Assembly: GCF_011386835.1 (NCBI RefSeq)
Contig: NW_027052931.1
Span: 1 to 64,000 of the forward strand
Reading direction: 5' to 3'
Length of the DNA stretch: 64,000 nucleotides
Source of the DNA: Chrysemys picta bellii
Lineage: Eukaryota > Chordata > Testudines > Emydidae
Part shown: piece after piece, positions 1-11,088 of the stretch
Position numbering within the stretch: the stretch's first letter is position 1
Layout of the letters: each line of letters opens with the position of its first letter
The notes under the pieces: model-generated
Databases searched by the model: none
What the model was told of the DNA's origin: nothing
Seen by the model: only the letters and a program-made list of their open reading frames with translations
Made by a program: the position numbers and the translations under genes

Positions 1-75
1 CCAAAGACACAGAGGACAGTTAGGCACCGAATGCCCATTGAAAGTCACTGGGAGTTGGATACATAACTGATTCAG

Positions 76-225
76 GCCTTTGCAAATATCCCCCCTTAGC
101 CTCTCCATTCTCAGTTCCCCCATCTGTGCAATGAGGATAATACTTTCCTACCTCACAGGGGTGTTGTGAGGATAAAATCTATTGATGACTGTGAAGTGCT
201 CAGGTAGAGCCCTGCATGGATACAA
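76..225 (+). repeat. MIR-like ancient SINE fragment
   Basis: The stretch has the typical MIR core order: a pyrimidine-rich 'cctctccattctcagttccc', then 'catctgtgcaatgaggataata', a 'cctcacaggggtgttgtgagga' block and 'gtgaagtgctcagg'. This is recognised from the known amniote MIR consensus, not from a search. It is non-coding and old. Confidence 0.65.
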
Positions 226-876
226 AATTTGTATTCCCATCCAATCCACAATCTGCAAACACGGTATTCAGATATCGGCAGACTTGCAGGGCTCTACACT
301 CGGGTACTACGGTGATAAGGGCCGCCTAAGTGCCTAGATAGGTATCGGCTGCCATACAAATGAAACCTGGTTAACGAAGTTGGGGAATGATTGTTATTCA
401 GACTGTTTAACTCAACCTGACACAGCTGGAAGGAAAGATCTTGATTCAACACCCACGTAAATCGATTAGTGGCTGCAAGAGCTGACACCCCAGTTCTTAT
501 GGCCCTGCAAGGGCATGTGCAAGTCATGATTTGATATTCCTAAAGCAACAAGAAAAAAGCAGCCCCTCACCCCCCAACTGCGTTTAAAAAAAAACAAAAC
601 ATGGTCCCCTCCCACCTCCTTTGCAGTCATCTTTAACAGCATATGTATTTTTAGTGTGAATCTAGTGCATGCAGGTTAAGGCTGCTATAGTTTTCTTTGG
701 GATTGTCTGTAGAAGACTCTTAAGGAAGTGCCCCGTCCCCCTCAAAAAGCTCCTCCTTGCCTATCAAACATAAGCTACTTGTCTTCACTTTCAAGGCCTA
801 TCCTCACCCTATCTATCATTTCTCATTCATCACAAATGTCAACTCCTACCTTCATTCATCCTATGATATTCATCGC
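226..876. other. Intergenic sequence, nothing recognised
   Basis: No open frame longer than about 100 codons with protein-like composition, no repeat end and no splice-bounded exon was recognised here. Confidence 0.5.
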
Positions 877-1960
877 TGTGACATTCCCCAGGGTACAATC
901 TGGACTGATGGACAGCAATGTCCCCTCAATTCTACAACCTGGGGTGCCATTTATACTGCTTTGCTGTGAGAACAACCACTCCTGGCCTTCTCACACCCAG
1001 CCTCTAGCATGTAAATTATTCTAGCTGAGTTATAGGAGTGCTTTTAACCAGCCACTCCTGAATTATATTTCAGAGTGACACCCGAAAATTCCCAGTCCTA
1101 AATTTGTCCTCAGAAATGTGCTGCTTGTACTGCCCAGTATCTTCCTGAACAAGCTCATAGAAAGTCCATCATTTCATTAATAGAAAACAATATGCACATA
1201 CCTTGGTATCTCAAATGGAGCTTCCCACACACTTCAAACACACACATGTTTAGATAAAATAATGTTAATAACTACAGAAAGAAATATTTTAAGTGATTAC
1301 AAGTAATGAGACATAAAAAATCAGAATTGGTTACAAATAAATAAAAGATAAAACACGAACAAATACCTAATTTAACAAGCAAAGTGAATTCAAAACAAAA
1401 GTCTCTCACCACATGTTCTTTTGCATTGTTGGACCCCTCCCCCAATCCAATGTTCCGTTCCTTTTCTTGTTCATTAGTCATGGGTGTCATGGGTAGAGAG
1501 AAAGGGAGGCAATTTGGGGCCTCTGTTCCTCATTTTTATGCCTCTTCCTCCTCTGAGAATCATCTCCAGTTGGGGTTCTGGTGGCAGCAAGCCTGTTTGC
1601 ATGGGAATCTCCAGCTGTTCCACTGCCGAGATGTACATTTCTTGCTCACACCCTTCTTCCTGCCACAAAATGGACACTTACCCAGGCGACAGTCCATTTG
1701 ATTATGCTGATACCTGGCTGAGGCATCAGTTTGCCTTTTGTCTCTGAGGAACTGGTTTGTGCCTGCTTTTCTAAACTTGGAGCATGTCTCAGTAAAGTCA
1801 TACAGTAGAATCTTTATAACTTTACATACAATGTTGCCATACATATTTACCAGGACAATAATGTTCAGCAAATTATGAGCTTTCAAATGATACCTCAGAA
1901 GGCATACTTTGTACAAAGTTTACAATAGGCTGGTAAAACTTAAGGGTACAGACTGTCACA
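877..1960 (-). mobile_element. LTR-like repeat, family 1, copy 1
   Basis: The left end reads TGTGACATTCC and the right end reads CTGTCACA, so on the minus strand the unit begins TG and ends CA, as LTRs do. It is clearly related to 10550-11088: both share 'acctggggtgcc', 'atatttcagrgtgac', 'cattcccagtcc', 'cagaaatgt' and an A-rich block around 'taactacagaaagaaa'. No internal retroviral genes adjoin it, so it would be a solo LTR. No matching target-site duplication was found at the guessed ends, so the boundaries are approximate and the LTR assignment is an inference. Confidence 0.5.
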
Positions 1961-2303
1961 ATTTCCCACTTGTTAAGTTTTTAAACAAGCCCCTTTGTGC
2001 TTTCTCCCATAGTGCCCTTAAGCTTGGGAGGTTCTCCCTCTAAACATGTGCAAAATTAACTTCTTGTCCTACTCCACAGCCCTTCTTAAAATTCTCCTTT
2101 TCCATTATGTCTATTAAACACTTGACAGCAGTTAGGCTGAGACCACTGCCTGTCATGCTAACTAGTGGTGTCTCATTGTTACCCTGTACTCCCCCATCTC
2201 TCTCTATCCATCTGTTGTCTCTTATCCTACACCTAGGCCTGATCTACACAAGAAACTTACATCAGTACAGCTACATCCACACCCCAAGAGACATAGCTTT
2301 GCC
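1961..2303. other. Spacer between two LTR-like repeats
   Basis: AT-rich spacer with a 'gcctgatctacacaagaaac' motif near 2238 that may be the worn end of a MITE. No gene or complete element is visible. Confidence 0.4.
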
Positions 2304-3472
2304 TGTTACGGGTTGGATCACAGAACCCCCCTTGGAAGCTGCCACCTGATGGGCCAAGACTACTTCTGCCCCTGCCTTCCTGCCCCGTCAGCTTAGGATT
2401 TCAGTGCCCTGCCTGGTTTGAGCCAGACTTGCTAGCCTGCTGCAAACCCAGACCCAGGTCTGAATCATGTCCCCTAACAGCTGTAGGTTTACCTGAAAGC
2501 AGCTAACAGAAATGTTCTTGTCTTTAACACTCTGATGCCCAACTCCCAGTGGGGTCTAACACAAATAAATCCGTTTTACCCTGTATAAGTTTATTCGCCC
2601 TCTATAACACTGATAGAGAGATATGCACAGCTGTTCCCCCGCCCCCCGGCCAGGTATTAACAGATACTCTGAGTTAATTAATAAGTAAAAAGTGATTTTA
2701 TTAAATACAGAAAGGAGGATTTAAGTGGTTCCAAGTAGTAACAGAAAAAGTAAGTCACCAAGCAAAATAAAATAAAACATGCAAATCTATGTCTAATCAA
2801 ACTGAATACAGATAATCTCACCAGTTCCAGAATGCTCCCTTTTACAGACTAACCTCCTTTTAGTCTGGGTCCAGCAATCACTCACACCCCTTGCAGTCAC
2901 TGTTCTTTGTTCCAGTTTCTTTCAGGTATCCTTGGGGGTGGAGAGGCTCTCTCTTTAGCCAGCTGAAGACAAAATGGAGGGCTCTCCCACGGGCTTAAAT
3001 AGACTTTCTCTTGTGGCTGGAGACCCCCTCCCCTCTCCTATGTAAAGTCCAGCTCCAAGATGGAGTTTTGGAGTCACCTGGGCAAGTCACATGTCCATGC
3101 ACGACTGAGTTCCTTACCAGCCGAGCCACATTCCTGGGAAAGCCCAGATGTGTATTGGTGTCTCCAAGTTCATTGTTGGCTTAAGTGTTTTCTGATTGGG
3201 CACTTACTGAGAATAGTCTTTTCTCAGGAAGCTGACCAACTGCTTCACTACAGCCTACTTAGAATCAAACAAGTATGCAGCCAATATTCATAACTTTGAA
3301 TACAACAATGATACATGCATACAAATAGGATTAATAGATTCAGTAGATCATAACCTTTACAGAGATATGTTACATGGCATATGTAGTATAAACCACATTC
3401 TAGTTATGTTATATATATACATTCATATGCATATTTCCATAAAGCCTTATTGGAGGTACGTACCATCCCACA
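2304..3472 (-). mobile_element. LTR-like repeat, family 2 (about 1.17 kb)
   Basis: The unit begins TGTTACGGGTTGGATCAC and ends GGTACCATCCCACA; read on the minus strand it is TGTGGGATGG...CCCGTAACA, the TG...CA form of an LTR. It carries an A-rich block on the plus strand ('tgattttattaaatacag', about 2693) that would supply a polyadenylation-type signal in reverse. No internal gag/pol frames flank it. A target-site duplication could not be confirmed. Recognition as an LTR of turtle type is from memory of repeat structure and needs a library match. Confidence 0.5.
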
Positions 3473-3517
3473 ACAGCATAAGGAAGAAGCAGGGAGGGAT
3501 TGTGACTTGGAGCGGTG

Positions 3518-4233
3518 TGTGACGGGGTGCTCAACCCTGACCAGCCTTGAAAGGGTTAATGAGGCTGAAAAGGGGTCCAATTAACTTGATAGGCTACACC
3601 TGAGGGGAACTGGGCTGGATAAGCAACCCCTGACTGGGAGTAGAGCCCAGCTGAGAAGGAACGGGGTGGGTATGCTAAAGCCAGGCAGGTTGCAGCAGAC
3701 AGAGGCTGCAGTGTGGAGCTCTGCCGTCACTCTCCAGCCTTGGCGAGGGAAAGGAGGAAACCATGGGGAGACCAGCAGCTCTGGAGTCCCAGCCCTGAGG
3801 GAAGGGCGTACCCAGACGAGGGTGGAGAAAGAGCCTGGCAGAGGTGAAGTAGGAGCAGCCCAGGGAAACAGTAGCAAGGTTTGGGATTGTGCAGACCTCA
3901 GCTACCGGTTGTAGGGTCCCTGGGCTGGACCCCAGAGTGGAGGGGAAGGCCTGGGTTCCCCTACCACCCACTGAGGGAAGTGGCCCAGTCTGGTCAGTGG
4001 GGCAGAAGACTTCCTAGGACAGTCGTCCAATGGGACTTTGCTACCCCAGAAGGGCATGACCATAGTGACCTGGCTGGAAGGCTGAGTCACAAAGAAGGAG
4101 TACCCTGAGTCCCAGAGAGAGAGAGAGAGAGAGAGAGACCATGAGGTGAGGAAAGGGGCGTCGGACCTAAGTGCAGCTAATCCCCAGACGCGGCCACAAG
4201 GAGGTGCCCCAGCAGTGAGTGTATCCTGTGGCA
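3518..4233 (+). mobile_element. LTR-like repeat, family 3 (716 bp)
   Basis: It starts TGTGACGGGGTGCTC and ends ATCCTGTGGCA, giving TG...CA ends. The five bases before it (CGGTG) and after it (GGGTG) differ by one base, which looks like a worn 5-bp target duplication. The interior is GC-rich and contains an (AG)n tract. The ORFs across it on both strands lack protein-like composition and are not reported as genes. Confidence 0.5.
4114..4138 (+). repeat. (AG)12 microsatellite
   Basis: Uninterrupted AG dinucleotide run inside the family 3 LTR-like repeat. Confidence 0.95.
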
Positions 4234-4633
4234 GGGTGTCTGAGTGGCAGCACCTCCTGGGGCTGCTTCTGGGCCAGTGCAGCGAATACACCACCCCTTG
4301 TTCGGGGCTGTGCCCAAGCCACAAGCTAGCTTTAGATATATGCTCCCAAAAGGGTCACTTCCTTACTCCCCAAGCCAGACCCCAGAAAAGACCATCTTAC
4401 CCCTGGTGAGCCTCACTGAAAGCAAGTGTGAGTCAAAGTGACTCAGTCTGGCCTGTTCCTTTCACTGGAGCTGCCCAGATTTCCACTGCTGCATTTCTGA
4501 AGTCAGTGCTGGCTGCCGTGTGTGTACTTTCCTTGGAGACACCAGAATTTCTCGGGTACCTGAATTTCCCTGGTCTCCACCATACAAAACAGAAATCTGT
4601 GTCTGTTACCCTAACCTGTCTGAATAAATAATG
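4234..4633. other. Unassigned sequence
   Basis: No recognisable gene or element; overlapping short ORFs on both strands look like chance frames. Confidence 0.4.
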
Positions 4634-4745
4634 GAGATATCCCATCTCCTAGAACTGGAAGGGACCTTGAAAGGTCATTGAGTCCAGCTCCCTGCCTTCA
4701 CTAGCAGGACCAAGTACTGATTTTGCCCTAGATGGACACAAATCA
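4634..4745 (-). mobile_element. CR1 LINE 3' fragment
   Basis: The plus strand shows 'agaactggaagggacc' followed by 'aggtcattgagtccag' and 'ctccctgcc...gcaggacc', the reverse complement of the CR1 3' end. The same words recur at 11100, 15770, 24005 and 35095. It is a short 5'-truncated scrap with no coding capacity. Confidence 0.75.
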
Positions 4746-5450
4746 TCATCTTCTCCACCAGTCAGTAGAATTCCTCTTGTGTTTCCAGATTTTCCTGTAA
4801 CTGTACTATCTTGTTTGTACAGTTGGCTGACTCTAGCTGAGGGTGCTACAGTTACATGCCAACACCTATAATCTACAGAACGGGAACAGCTGTGGCTTTT
4901 GACTGAACATTTCTTTATGGTTTCAGCTATGCCAACACAAAGCCCCATCGAAAATAGTGTGGTTTTGTGGTCTCTACAAAGATAATAATTAAACTTCCCA
5001 TGGCATTATCTCAGCAATGGTTCTCTCCACAGGAAGCTGTGATGGAGAAATTCATCCATCTAGCAAAGAAGCAAATAATGGAGAGGGCTTTATGGCCAGT
5101 AACATTTTAATGTCAAATTAAACATTGGGAAGCCCCATGGGTGTGCTTTGGACCAATATGAGAGTGTGCGCTTTTGCCCCAAATGAGCGTCTCCTTGGCA
5201 CAAAGACACACACGTTTCTCAAAGCCGGCCAAAATAATAGTAAGTGGCATCGGCAAAGAAGCAAATCCTAGGCGTACTATAATGAGCATCCACGCTGCTG
5301 TGCAATACAAACTAAACCATAGGGCTAGATGCAAAATGGGTGGTGACAGGTTTCTTTAAGCACAGTTTACATTAGTAATTTCCTATGCCTTAAAGTGAGT
5401 CGGTCATAATCTCCATGTGGATTGCCTCTCTTCTGAGACAGAGCACTTTC
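4746..5450. other. Intergenic sequence, nothing recognised
   Basis: No gene, repeat end or RNA-like structure was recognised between the CR1 scrap and the Harbinger element. Confidence 0.45.
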
Positions 5451-5838
5451 TGAGGCCTGGTCTACACTACGAGTTTAGGTCGACTTTAGCAGCGTTAAAT
5501 CGAATTAAGCCGGGACACGTTCACACGACGAAGCCCTTTCTTTCGACTTAAGGGGCCCTTTAAACCGGTTTCTTTACTCCACCTCCGACGAGGGGATTAG
5601 CGATAAAATCGGCCTTAGCGGGTCAGAATTGGGGTAGTGTGGACGGAATTCGACGTTATTGGCCTCTGGGAGCTATCCCACAGTGCTTCATTGTGACCGC
5701 TCTGGACAGCACTCTCAACTCAGATGCACTGACCAGGTAGACAGGAAAAGCCCCGCGAACGTTTGAATTTCACTTCCTGTTTGCCCAGCGTGGAGAGCAC
5801 AGGTGACCACGCAGAGCTCATCAGCACAGGTAACTGTG

Positions 5839-6264
5839 ATGGAGTCCCAGGATCGCAAAAGAGCTCCAGCATGGACCGAACGGGAGGTACGGGATCTGCT
5901 CGCCATATGGGGAGATTAATCAGTGCTAGCTGAATTCCGTAGCAGTAAAAGAAATGGCAAAATATTAGAAAAGATCTCCAAGACCATGAAGGACAGAGGC
6001 CATAACAGGGACGCACAGCAGTGCCGCGTGAAAATTAAGGAGCTAAGGCAAGCCTACCACAAAGCCAGAGAGGCAAACGGAAGGTCCGGGGCACAGCCGC
6101 AAACATGCCGCTTCTCCGCGGAGCTGTATGCCATTCTAGGGGGTGCAGCCACCATTACCCCAACCGTGTGCTATGACTCCTTCATTGGAGAAACACACAG
6201 GGAAGAGGGTTCGGGGTACGAGGAAAAGGAGGATGAAGATAATGTGGATAGCTCACAGCAGCAA
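5839..6264 (+). pseudogene. Harbinger Myb/SANT-like DNA-binding protein, exon 1, broken
   Basis: The frame starts at the ATG of 5839 and reads 'KRAPAWTEREVRDLLAIWG', then meets an in-frame TAA at 5917-5919 (the intact copy at 61397 has Glu-Asp here), and continues in the same frame through 'GHNRDAQQCRVKIKELRQAY' and 'CRFSAELYAILGG'. This is the trihelix Myb/SANT-like domain that Harbinger elements use to bind transposon ends and bring in the nuclease (known for the family). The exon ends in an acidic stretch and a likely splice donor (AAG|GTAAAA near 6265). No second exon is left because of an internal deletion. Expected length for the family is roughly twice this. Confidence 0.85.
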
Positions 6265-6327
6265 GGTAAAAGCAAGTGTGTTTAATGATTAATGATTAAT
6301 TTGCCCTGGCAATCGCGGCCAGTACAG

Positions 6328-6672
6328 CTACTGGAAAAGTCTGTTAACGTGTATGGGGATGGAGCAGAAATCCTCCAGGGATATCTCCAGAAAGCTCTCC
6401 TTCATGGACTCCCAAAGCCTTTGCAAAAGGTTTCTGGGGAGGGCTGCCTTATCCCATCCACCATGGTAGGACACTTTACCACGCCAGGCTAGTAGCACGT
6501 AGTCTGGAATCATTGCATAACAAAGCATGGCAGCGTATGGTCCCGGTGTTTGCTGGCATGCAGACAACATCCATTCCTTATCTCCCTTTGTTATCCTCAG
6601 GCGAGTGATATCATTCACGGTCACCTGGTTGAAATGGGGTGATTTTATTAAGGGACATTCAGAGGTGCCCAT
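6328..6672 (-). CDS. Conserved antisense ORF of unknown function in the Harbinger element (copy 1)
   Basis: An open frame of 114 codons runs antisense to the sequence downstream of the Myb exon 1 donor. Its C-terminal ~100 residues align without gaps to the ORF at 62044-62367 in the other Harbinger copy; shared words include 'DKEWML', 'CQQT', 'GPYAA', 'AMIPDY', 'AWRG', 'VSYHGG', 'ALPRNLL', 'SLEDF' and a final 'HVNRLFQ'. It lies on the same strand as, and downstream of, the transposase. I do not recognise the protein family. It may be a third transposon ORF or a conserved stretch that happens to stay open; the start codon is uncertain. Confidence 0.35.
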   Translation of the reverse strand: MGTSECPLIKSPHFNQVTVNDITRLRITKGDKEWMLSACQQTPGPYAAMLCYAMIPDYVLLAWRGKVSYHGGWDKAALPRNLLQRLWESMKESFLEISLEDFCSIPIHVNRLFQ

Positions 6673-7019
6673 TCCTGCTCTGCTGAACAGAAATGTTCCC
6701 CGCTGTTAGCCACGCGGTGGGGGGAGGGGTGAAGTGATCATCCCAGAGAATTGGGTGTTGGGGGGGAGGGGTGTTAGTTGGGTTTGTGCTGCATGTTAAC
6801 CCGGGAACCGCAGCCCCTCCTTTTACATTGCAAACCCATTTTAAATGGCCAACCCAGCGGGTGCTTGGTATGGGAAATGAGGGCGCTACAGTTTGAAACC
6901 ATTCCCACATGTTAAGAAGGTGAAAAAAGCCAAAAGACTGTGGCTTACCATGGCTGCCTGCAAGCTGAAATCTGTTGCCTGGCACTGCGTGAGTGATCTC
7001 TCACATCAAACCAGCATTG

Positions 7020-7951
7020 GCATTAAGGGGTAGGCTGGGTCCCCAAGGATAACCATAGGCATTTCAACATCCCCAATGGTTATTTTCTGGTCCGGGAAGA
7101 AAGTCCCTTCCTCCAGCTTTCGAAACAGACCAGAGTTCCTGAAGACGCGAGCATCATGTACCTTTCCGGGCCATCCCACGTTGATGTTGGTGAAACGTCC
7201 CTTGTGATCCACCAGGGCTTGCAGCAGCATTGAAAAAGTACCCCTTGCGGTTTATGTAGTCGGTGGCTTGGTGCTCCGGTGCCAAGATAGGGATATGGGT
7301 TCCGTCTATTGCCCCACCACAGTTTGGGAATCCCATTTCAGCAAAACCATCCACTATAGCATGCACGTTTCCCAGAGTCACTACTCTTGATATCACCAGG
7401 TCTTTCATTGCCCTGGAAACTTGGATCACAGCAGCCCCCACAGTAGATTTGCCCACTCCAAATTGATTCCCGACTGACCGGTAGCTGTCTGGCATTGCAA
7501 GCTTCCACAGGGCTATCGCTACTCACTTCTCAACTGTGAGGGCTGCTCTCATCCTGGTATTCTGGCGCTTCAGGGCAGGGGAAAGCAAGTCACAAAGTTC
7601 CATGAAAGTGTCCTTACGCATGCGAAGGTTTCGCAGCCACTGGGAATCGTCCCACACCTGCAGCACGATGCGGTCCCAACAGTCTATGCTTGTTTCCCGG
7701 GTCCAGAATCGGCGTTCCACGGCATGAACCTGCCCCAGTAACACCATGATTTGCACATTGCTGGGGCCTGTACTTTGTGAGAGGTCTATGTCCATGTCAA
7801 TTTCCTCATCACTCTCGTCGCCGCGCTGCAATCGCCTCCTTGGCTGCTCCTGGTTTTGCTTTGGCATGTGCTGGCTCTGCGTATACTCCAGGACAATGCG
7901 CATGGTGTTCATAGTGCTCATAATTGCCGCGGTGATCTGAGCGGGCTCCAT
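7020..7951 (-). pseudogene. PIF/Harbinger DDE transposase, broken and truncated
   Basis: The frame starts at an ATG at 7951 ('MEPAQITAAIMSTMNTMR'), with an acidic linker, then the HTH-like N-terminal part ('LRMRKDTFMELCDLLSPAL'). An in-frame TGA at about 7523 (probably a decayed CGA) is followed in the same frame by 'DSYRSVGNQFGVGKSTV' and the first catalytic Asp in 'GGAIDGTHIPI'. A one-base insertion in the A-run at 7233-7237 shifts the frame; the next frame holds 'NVGWPGKVHDARVFRNSGLF' with the second catalytic Asp and stops being homologous after 'GDPAYPLMP'. The third acidic residue and C-terminus are missing. Family role: HARBI1-type nuclease (DDE_Tnp_4) that cuts and pastes the element. 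This copy must be inactive. Confidence 0.9.
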
Positions 7952-9015
7952 GATCCCAGTGCTATGGCGTCTGGTCTGAAAAAAGGCACGAAACTAGTAT
8001 CTGACTGAAGGAGGGAGGGAGGGAGGGGCGAGTGACGACATGGCATACAGGTACAGGGAATTAAAATCAATAAAGGTGGCTGTGCATCAGGGAGAAACAC
8101 AAACAATTGTCACACAGAATGGCCCCCCCCCAAAGATTGAACTCAAAACCCTGGGTTTAGCAGGCCGTTGATTTCACGGAGGGAGGGGGAAGCAAATGAA
8201 TACAGAACAAATCTATTTTTTACATCTTAAGCTGGCAGACGACGGTGCAGCATGACTGATAGCCCTCGTCATCTTCTGGGTGCTTGGCAGAAAATACTGG
8301 GTGCTTGGCAGAAAATAGCATACTACGACTGATAGCCATCATCGTCGAGACTGCCCAGGTGCCCATGATTGACAGCCACTGCAGTACAACGACGACGGAT
8401 ATCAATCGTAATATACCATCTTCTACCAAAAGGCAAGGGGCTGCTGCTGCGTGCAATGCAGCCCCACGTCTCCCAGCCCCATGTCTGCCAGCACCCAGAT
8501 CGCCGATGAAGGCTACCAGTCATACTGCACCATCTACTGCCAAAAGGCAATTAGCTGCTGCTGTGTAGCAATGCAGTACCACGTCTGCCGGCACCCAGAG
8601 GACATATGGTGACGGTGAGCTGAGCTGAGCGGGCTCCATGCTTGGCGTGGTATGTTGTCTGCACAGGTAACCCAGGTAAAAAGGCGAATCGATTGTCTGC
8701 CGTTGCTCTGACGGAGGGGGAGGTGCCTGACGACATGTACCCAGAACCCCCTGCGACGCTGTTTTCCATCATTCAGTCTTTGGGATCTCAACACAGAATT
8801 CCAATGGGCGGCGGAGACTGCGGGAACTGTGGGATAGCTACCCATAGTGCAACGCTCTGGAACTCGACGCTAGCCTCGGTACTGTGGACGCGGTCCACCG
8901 ACTTCATGCACTTAGAGCATTTTATGTGGGGACACACACAATTGGCTGTATACAACCAATTTCTATAAAACCGGCTTCTATAAATTCGACCTAATTTCGT
9001 AGTGTAGACATACCC

Positions 9016-9299
9016 TGAAAGAAAGGCATGAGTCATATCTCAGGGTACTGTTTAGCAGGAAGGGAGGATGGGTTGGTGGGTCAAACATTAGCCTTAGCTT
9101 CCTAAGACGGGGGTTCAAGGCTTTGATTAGCCCAAGTCCATATATGATGCTGAGCAAGTCACTCTTTCTGTATTTCGGATCTCCACCTCTACATGGGGAT
9201 GATAAGTCACGGTCTCCAAAGCCCAAAGGGACCTTCTGCACAGCCCAGGCCAGAGACCCGCCCCACAATCATTCCTAGAGCAGAGCTTGTAGAAAAACA
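9016..9299. other. Short unassigned spacer
   Basis: No feature recognised apart from the 3-bp TGA target duplication at its left edge. Confidence 0.4.
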
Positions 9300-9505
9300 C
9301 TTCATCTTGATTTAAAATTGCCAGGGATGGACAATCCAGCATAACCCTTGATAAATTGTGCCAATGGTTAATTACCCTCACGCTTTGAAATTTACCCTTT
9401 GTTTCCTCTCTGAATTTATCTAGCCTCAACTTCCAGCCATTGGCTCTTGTTATACCTTTGCTAAATTTTTGTCCTTCACTGGCAGAAGCTGCGAGAATGG
9501 ACACC
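9300..9505 (-). mobile_element. CR1/L3-type LINE C-terminal fragment
   Basis: The minus-strand frame includes 'NGWKLRLDKFREETKGKFQS' and 'VRVINHWHNLSRVMLDC', which follow the conserved end of the CR1-group ORF2 ('LRLDI...VVKHWN.LP' in the younger copies at 11167 and 15842). It is more diverged than those copies, so it is an older subfamily. Confidence 0.7.
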
Positions 9506-10104
9506 AGTTAGGATGTCCAAAATCCTTCAAAATCTCAAATTTACATTTCTGGTCATGTCTTTCAGAGGCTTCCTCAAAGCACTGAGTCATACTATTCCAC
9601 CATTGATTATGATCATTCCAACAGGCCTCTTTCTTTCTTTCCCGTAATTTGACGGTATCATCTGTAATCCAACATTGTTTTTTTATTCTCTTAAATCCCA
9701 GTTTTTGTCCAGCAAACTCTGTGATAGAATCCTAAAATAAAGTCCACTCTTCTTCCACAGTAGACAGCTGGTCATCCAATATAGAATATTTGCTGACCCT
9801 ATGGGACTTAAGATCAACTGTAAAAAAAAACAAACAAACCCAAAGCATTGCATACCTCTTATAAAACAGAAATGAGTGACCTGCTGATGCTGTTTTTCCA
9901 TGGCAATGATATTGCATGGGTGAATAGATTTATCAGTCTGTGTAGTCAGTTGACAGCAGATGATTCTGTTTGTGAAGTCACATGTTGGATGGATCCTGTG
10001 TGTCTGACATTTCAGCATCTTCAAAATCCTCTGTTTGGGTGATGGGATGTCTGTGTGACAATTAAGAAAGGAGTGTACAATGTGGCAGTGATGATGCGAT
10101 AGTG
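9506..10104. other. Unassigned sequence
   Basis: AT-rich stretch without a recognisable gene or repeat; ORFs up to 113 codons on the minus strand have no motif. Confidence 0.4.
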
Positions 10105-10400
10105 ACAGCAGAGAAGAGCTACTAGGATCAGCAGGGGAACGGAGGGCCTATCTTATGAGACTAGAGGAGCTTGGCTTGCTTAGTCTAGGGAACAGAAGGC
10201 TGAGAGAGGATATCATTGCTCTCTATAAATACTTTCGGGAGAAAAGTGAGTTATTTAAGCTAAAGGACAATGTTGGCACAAGAACAAATAGACATAACCA
10301 TCAGAGAGGTGAAGTTCTAGAACAGCCTCTCAATTGGCGTTGTCAGGGCAAATAACTTAGTTTTAAGAGCAAGCTGGACAAATTTAAGAATGTGATTACC
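10105..10400 (+). mobile_element. CR1-group LINE fragment, older subfamily
   Basis: Plus-strand translation gives 'LGLLSLGNRRLREDIIALYK', the counterpart of '[20 protein letters not shown]' in the younger CR1 at 11167, followed by 'GTRTNRHN' in place of 'RTRSNGFK'. The frame breaks soon after. It is a 5'- and 3'-truncated relic. Confidence 0.7.
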
Positions 10401-10549
10401 TGACAAGATTGTTTGTCATGGTGGGGGGCAGGGCTCAGCAACCGTGGGGATCACTTCTGGTTTTTGTCTTATTTTCCTAAAACCTCATGCTTCAGGGTTT
10501 CTGCTGGCCACCAATAGGGGTCAGGAAGGGATTTCCCACCCATCCCCTC

Positions 10550-11088
10550 TGTGACATATCTGGGTGCAGTTTAGACTAGTGGGGGGCTGTGTCACCCTTG
10601 CCCTGAAACCTGGGGTGCCTTGCAATGCCTGACTGTTGTAATGCCCAACCTGGGCTGCTCAAAAACAGCTTGCCAGCATGTAGGTCACTCCCAGATGTGC
10701 CTGTATGTAACTGCGTACTGCCAGTCACACCCCGGCTCTCACCAGCCTGGGTTATATTTCAGGGTGACCCCAACACATTCCCAGTCCCATATTTCCCCCC
10801 AGAAATGTATCTCCTGTACAGCCCACCCTCTCCTAGACAGTCCAAATATATTAAGTCTGTTATTGCTTAAAGGGAATGATAGACACCAGCTTATGGTCTT
10901 AAATAGAGTTACCCAGGCACTTTAACTTAAACATACTGGTGTAGATAAAACAATAAAACAAGTTTATTAACTACAAAGAGAGAGCTATTAAGTGAGTACA
11001 AGCAATGAGGTATAAAAGTCAGAATGGTTATGAGAAAATAAAGAGAAAAATGCTTTCTAGTGCCTATCTTAACAAACTATCATAGAAT
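10550..11088 (-). mobile_element. LTR-like repeat, family 1, copy 2, truncated
   Basis: Starts TGTGACATATCTGGGTGC and shares long blocks with 877-1960 (for example 'aacctggggtgcc', 'atatttcagggtgac', 'cattcccagtcc', 'caatgaggtataaaa'). The right part of the LTR is absent: at 11088/11089 it is abruptly joined to the 3' end of a CR1. Confidence 0.5.

Larger units (their letters stand above)
5454..9015. mobile_element. PIF/Harbinger DNA transposon, internally deleted copy (E1)
   Basis: The terminal inverted repeats are GGCCTGGTCTACACTACGAG at the left and, reverse complemented, GGGTATGTCTACACTACGAA at the right. The 3-bp sequence TGA flanks both ends (5451-5453 and 9016-9018), matching the 3-bp target duplication of PIF/Harbinger elements. 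Inside are a Myb/SANT-like gene on the plus strand, an antisense ORF, and a DDE transposase on the minus strand. Compared with the second copy at 61016-64000, E1 lacks the second Myb exon and the transposase C-terminus, so it cannot be autonomous. Its coding regions also carry stops and a frameshift. Confidence 0.92.

Noticed and set aside
3902..4324. 140-codon minus-strand ORF
   Set aside because: Within an LTR-like repeat, Ser/Leu-rich from the AG microsatellite.
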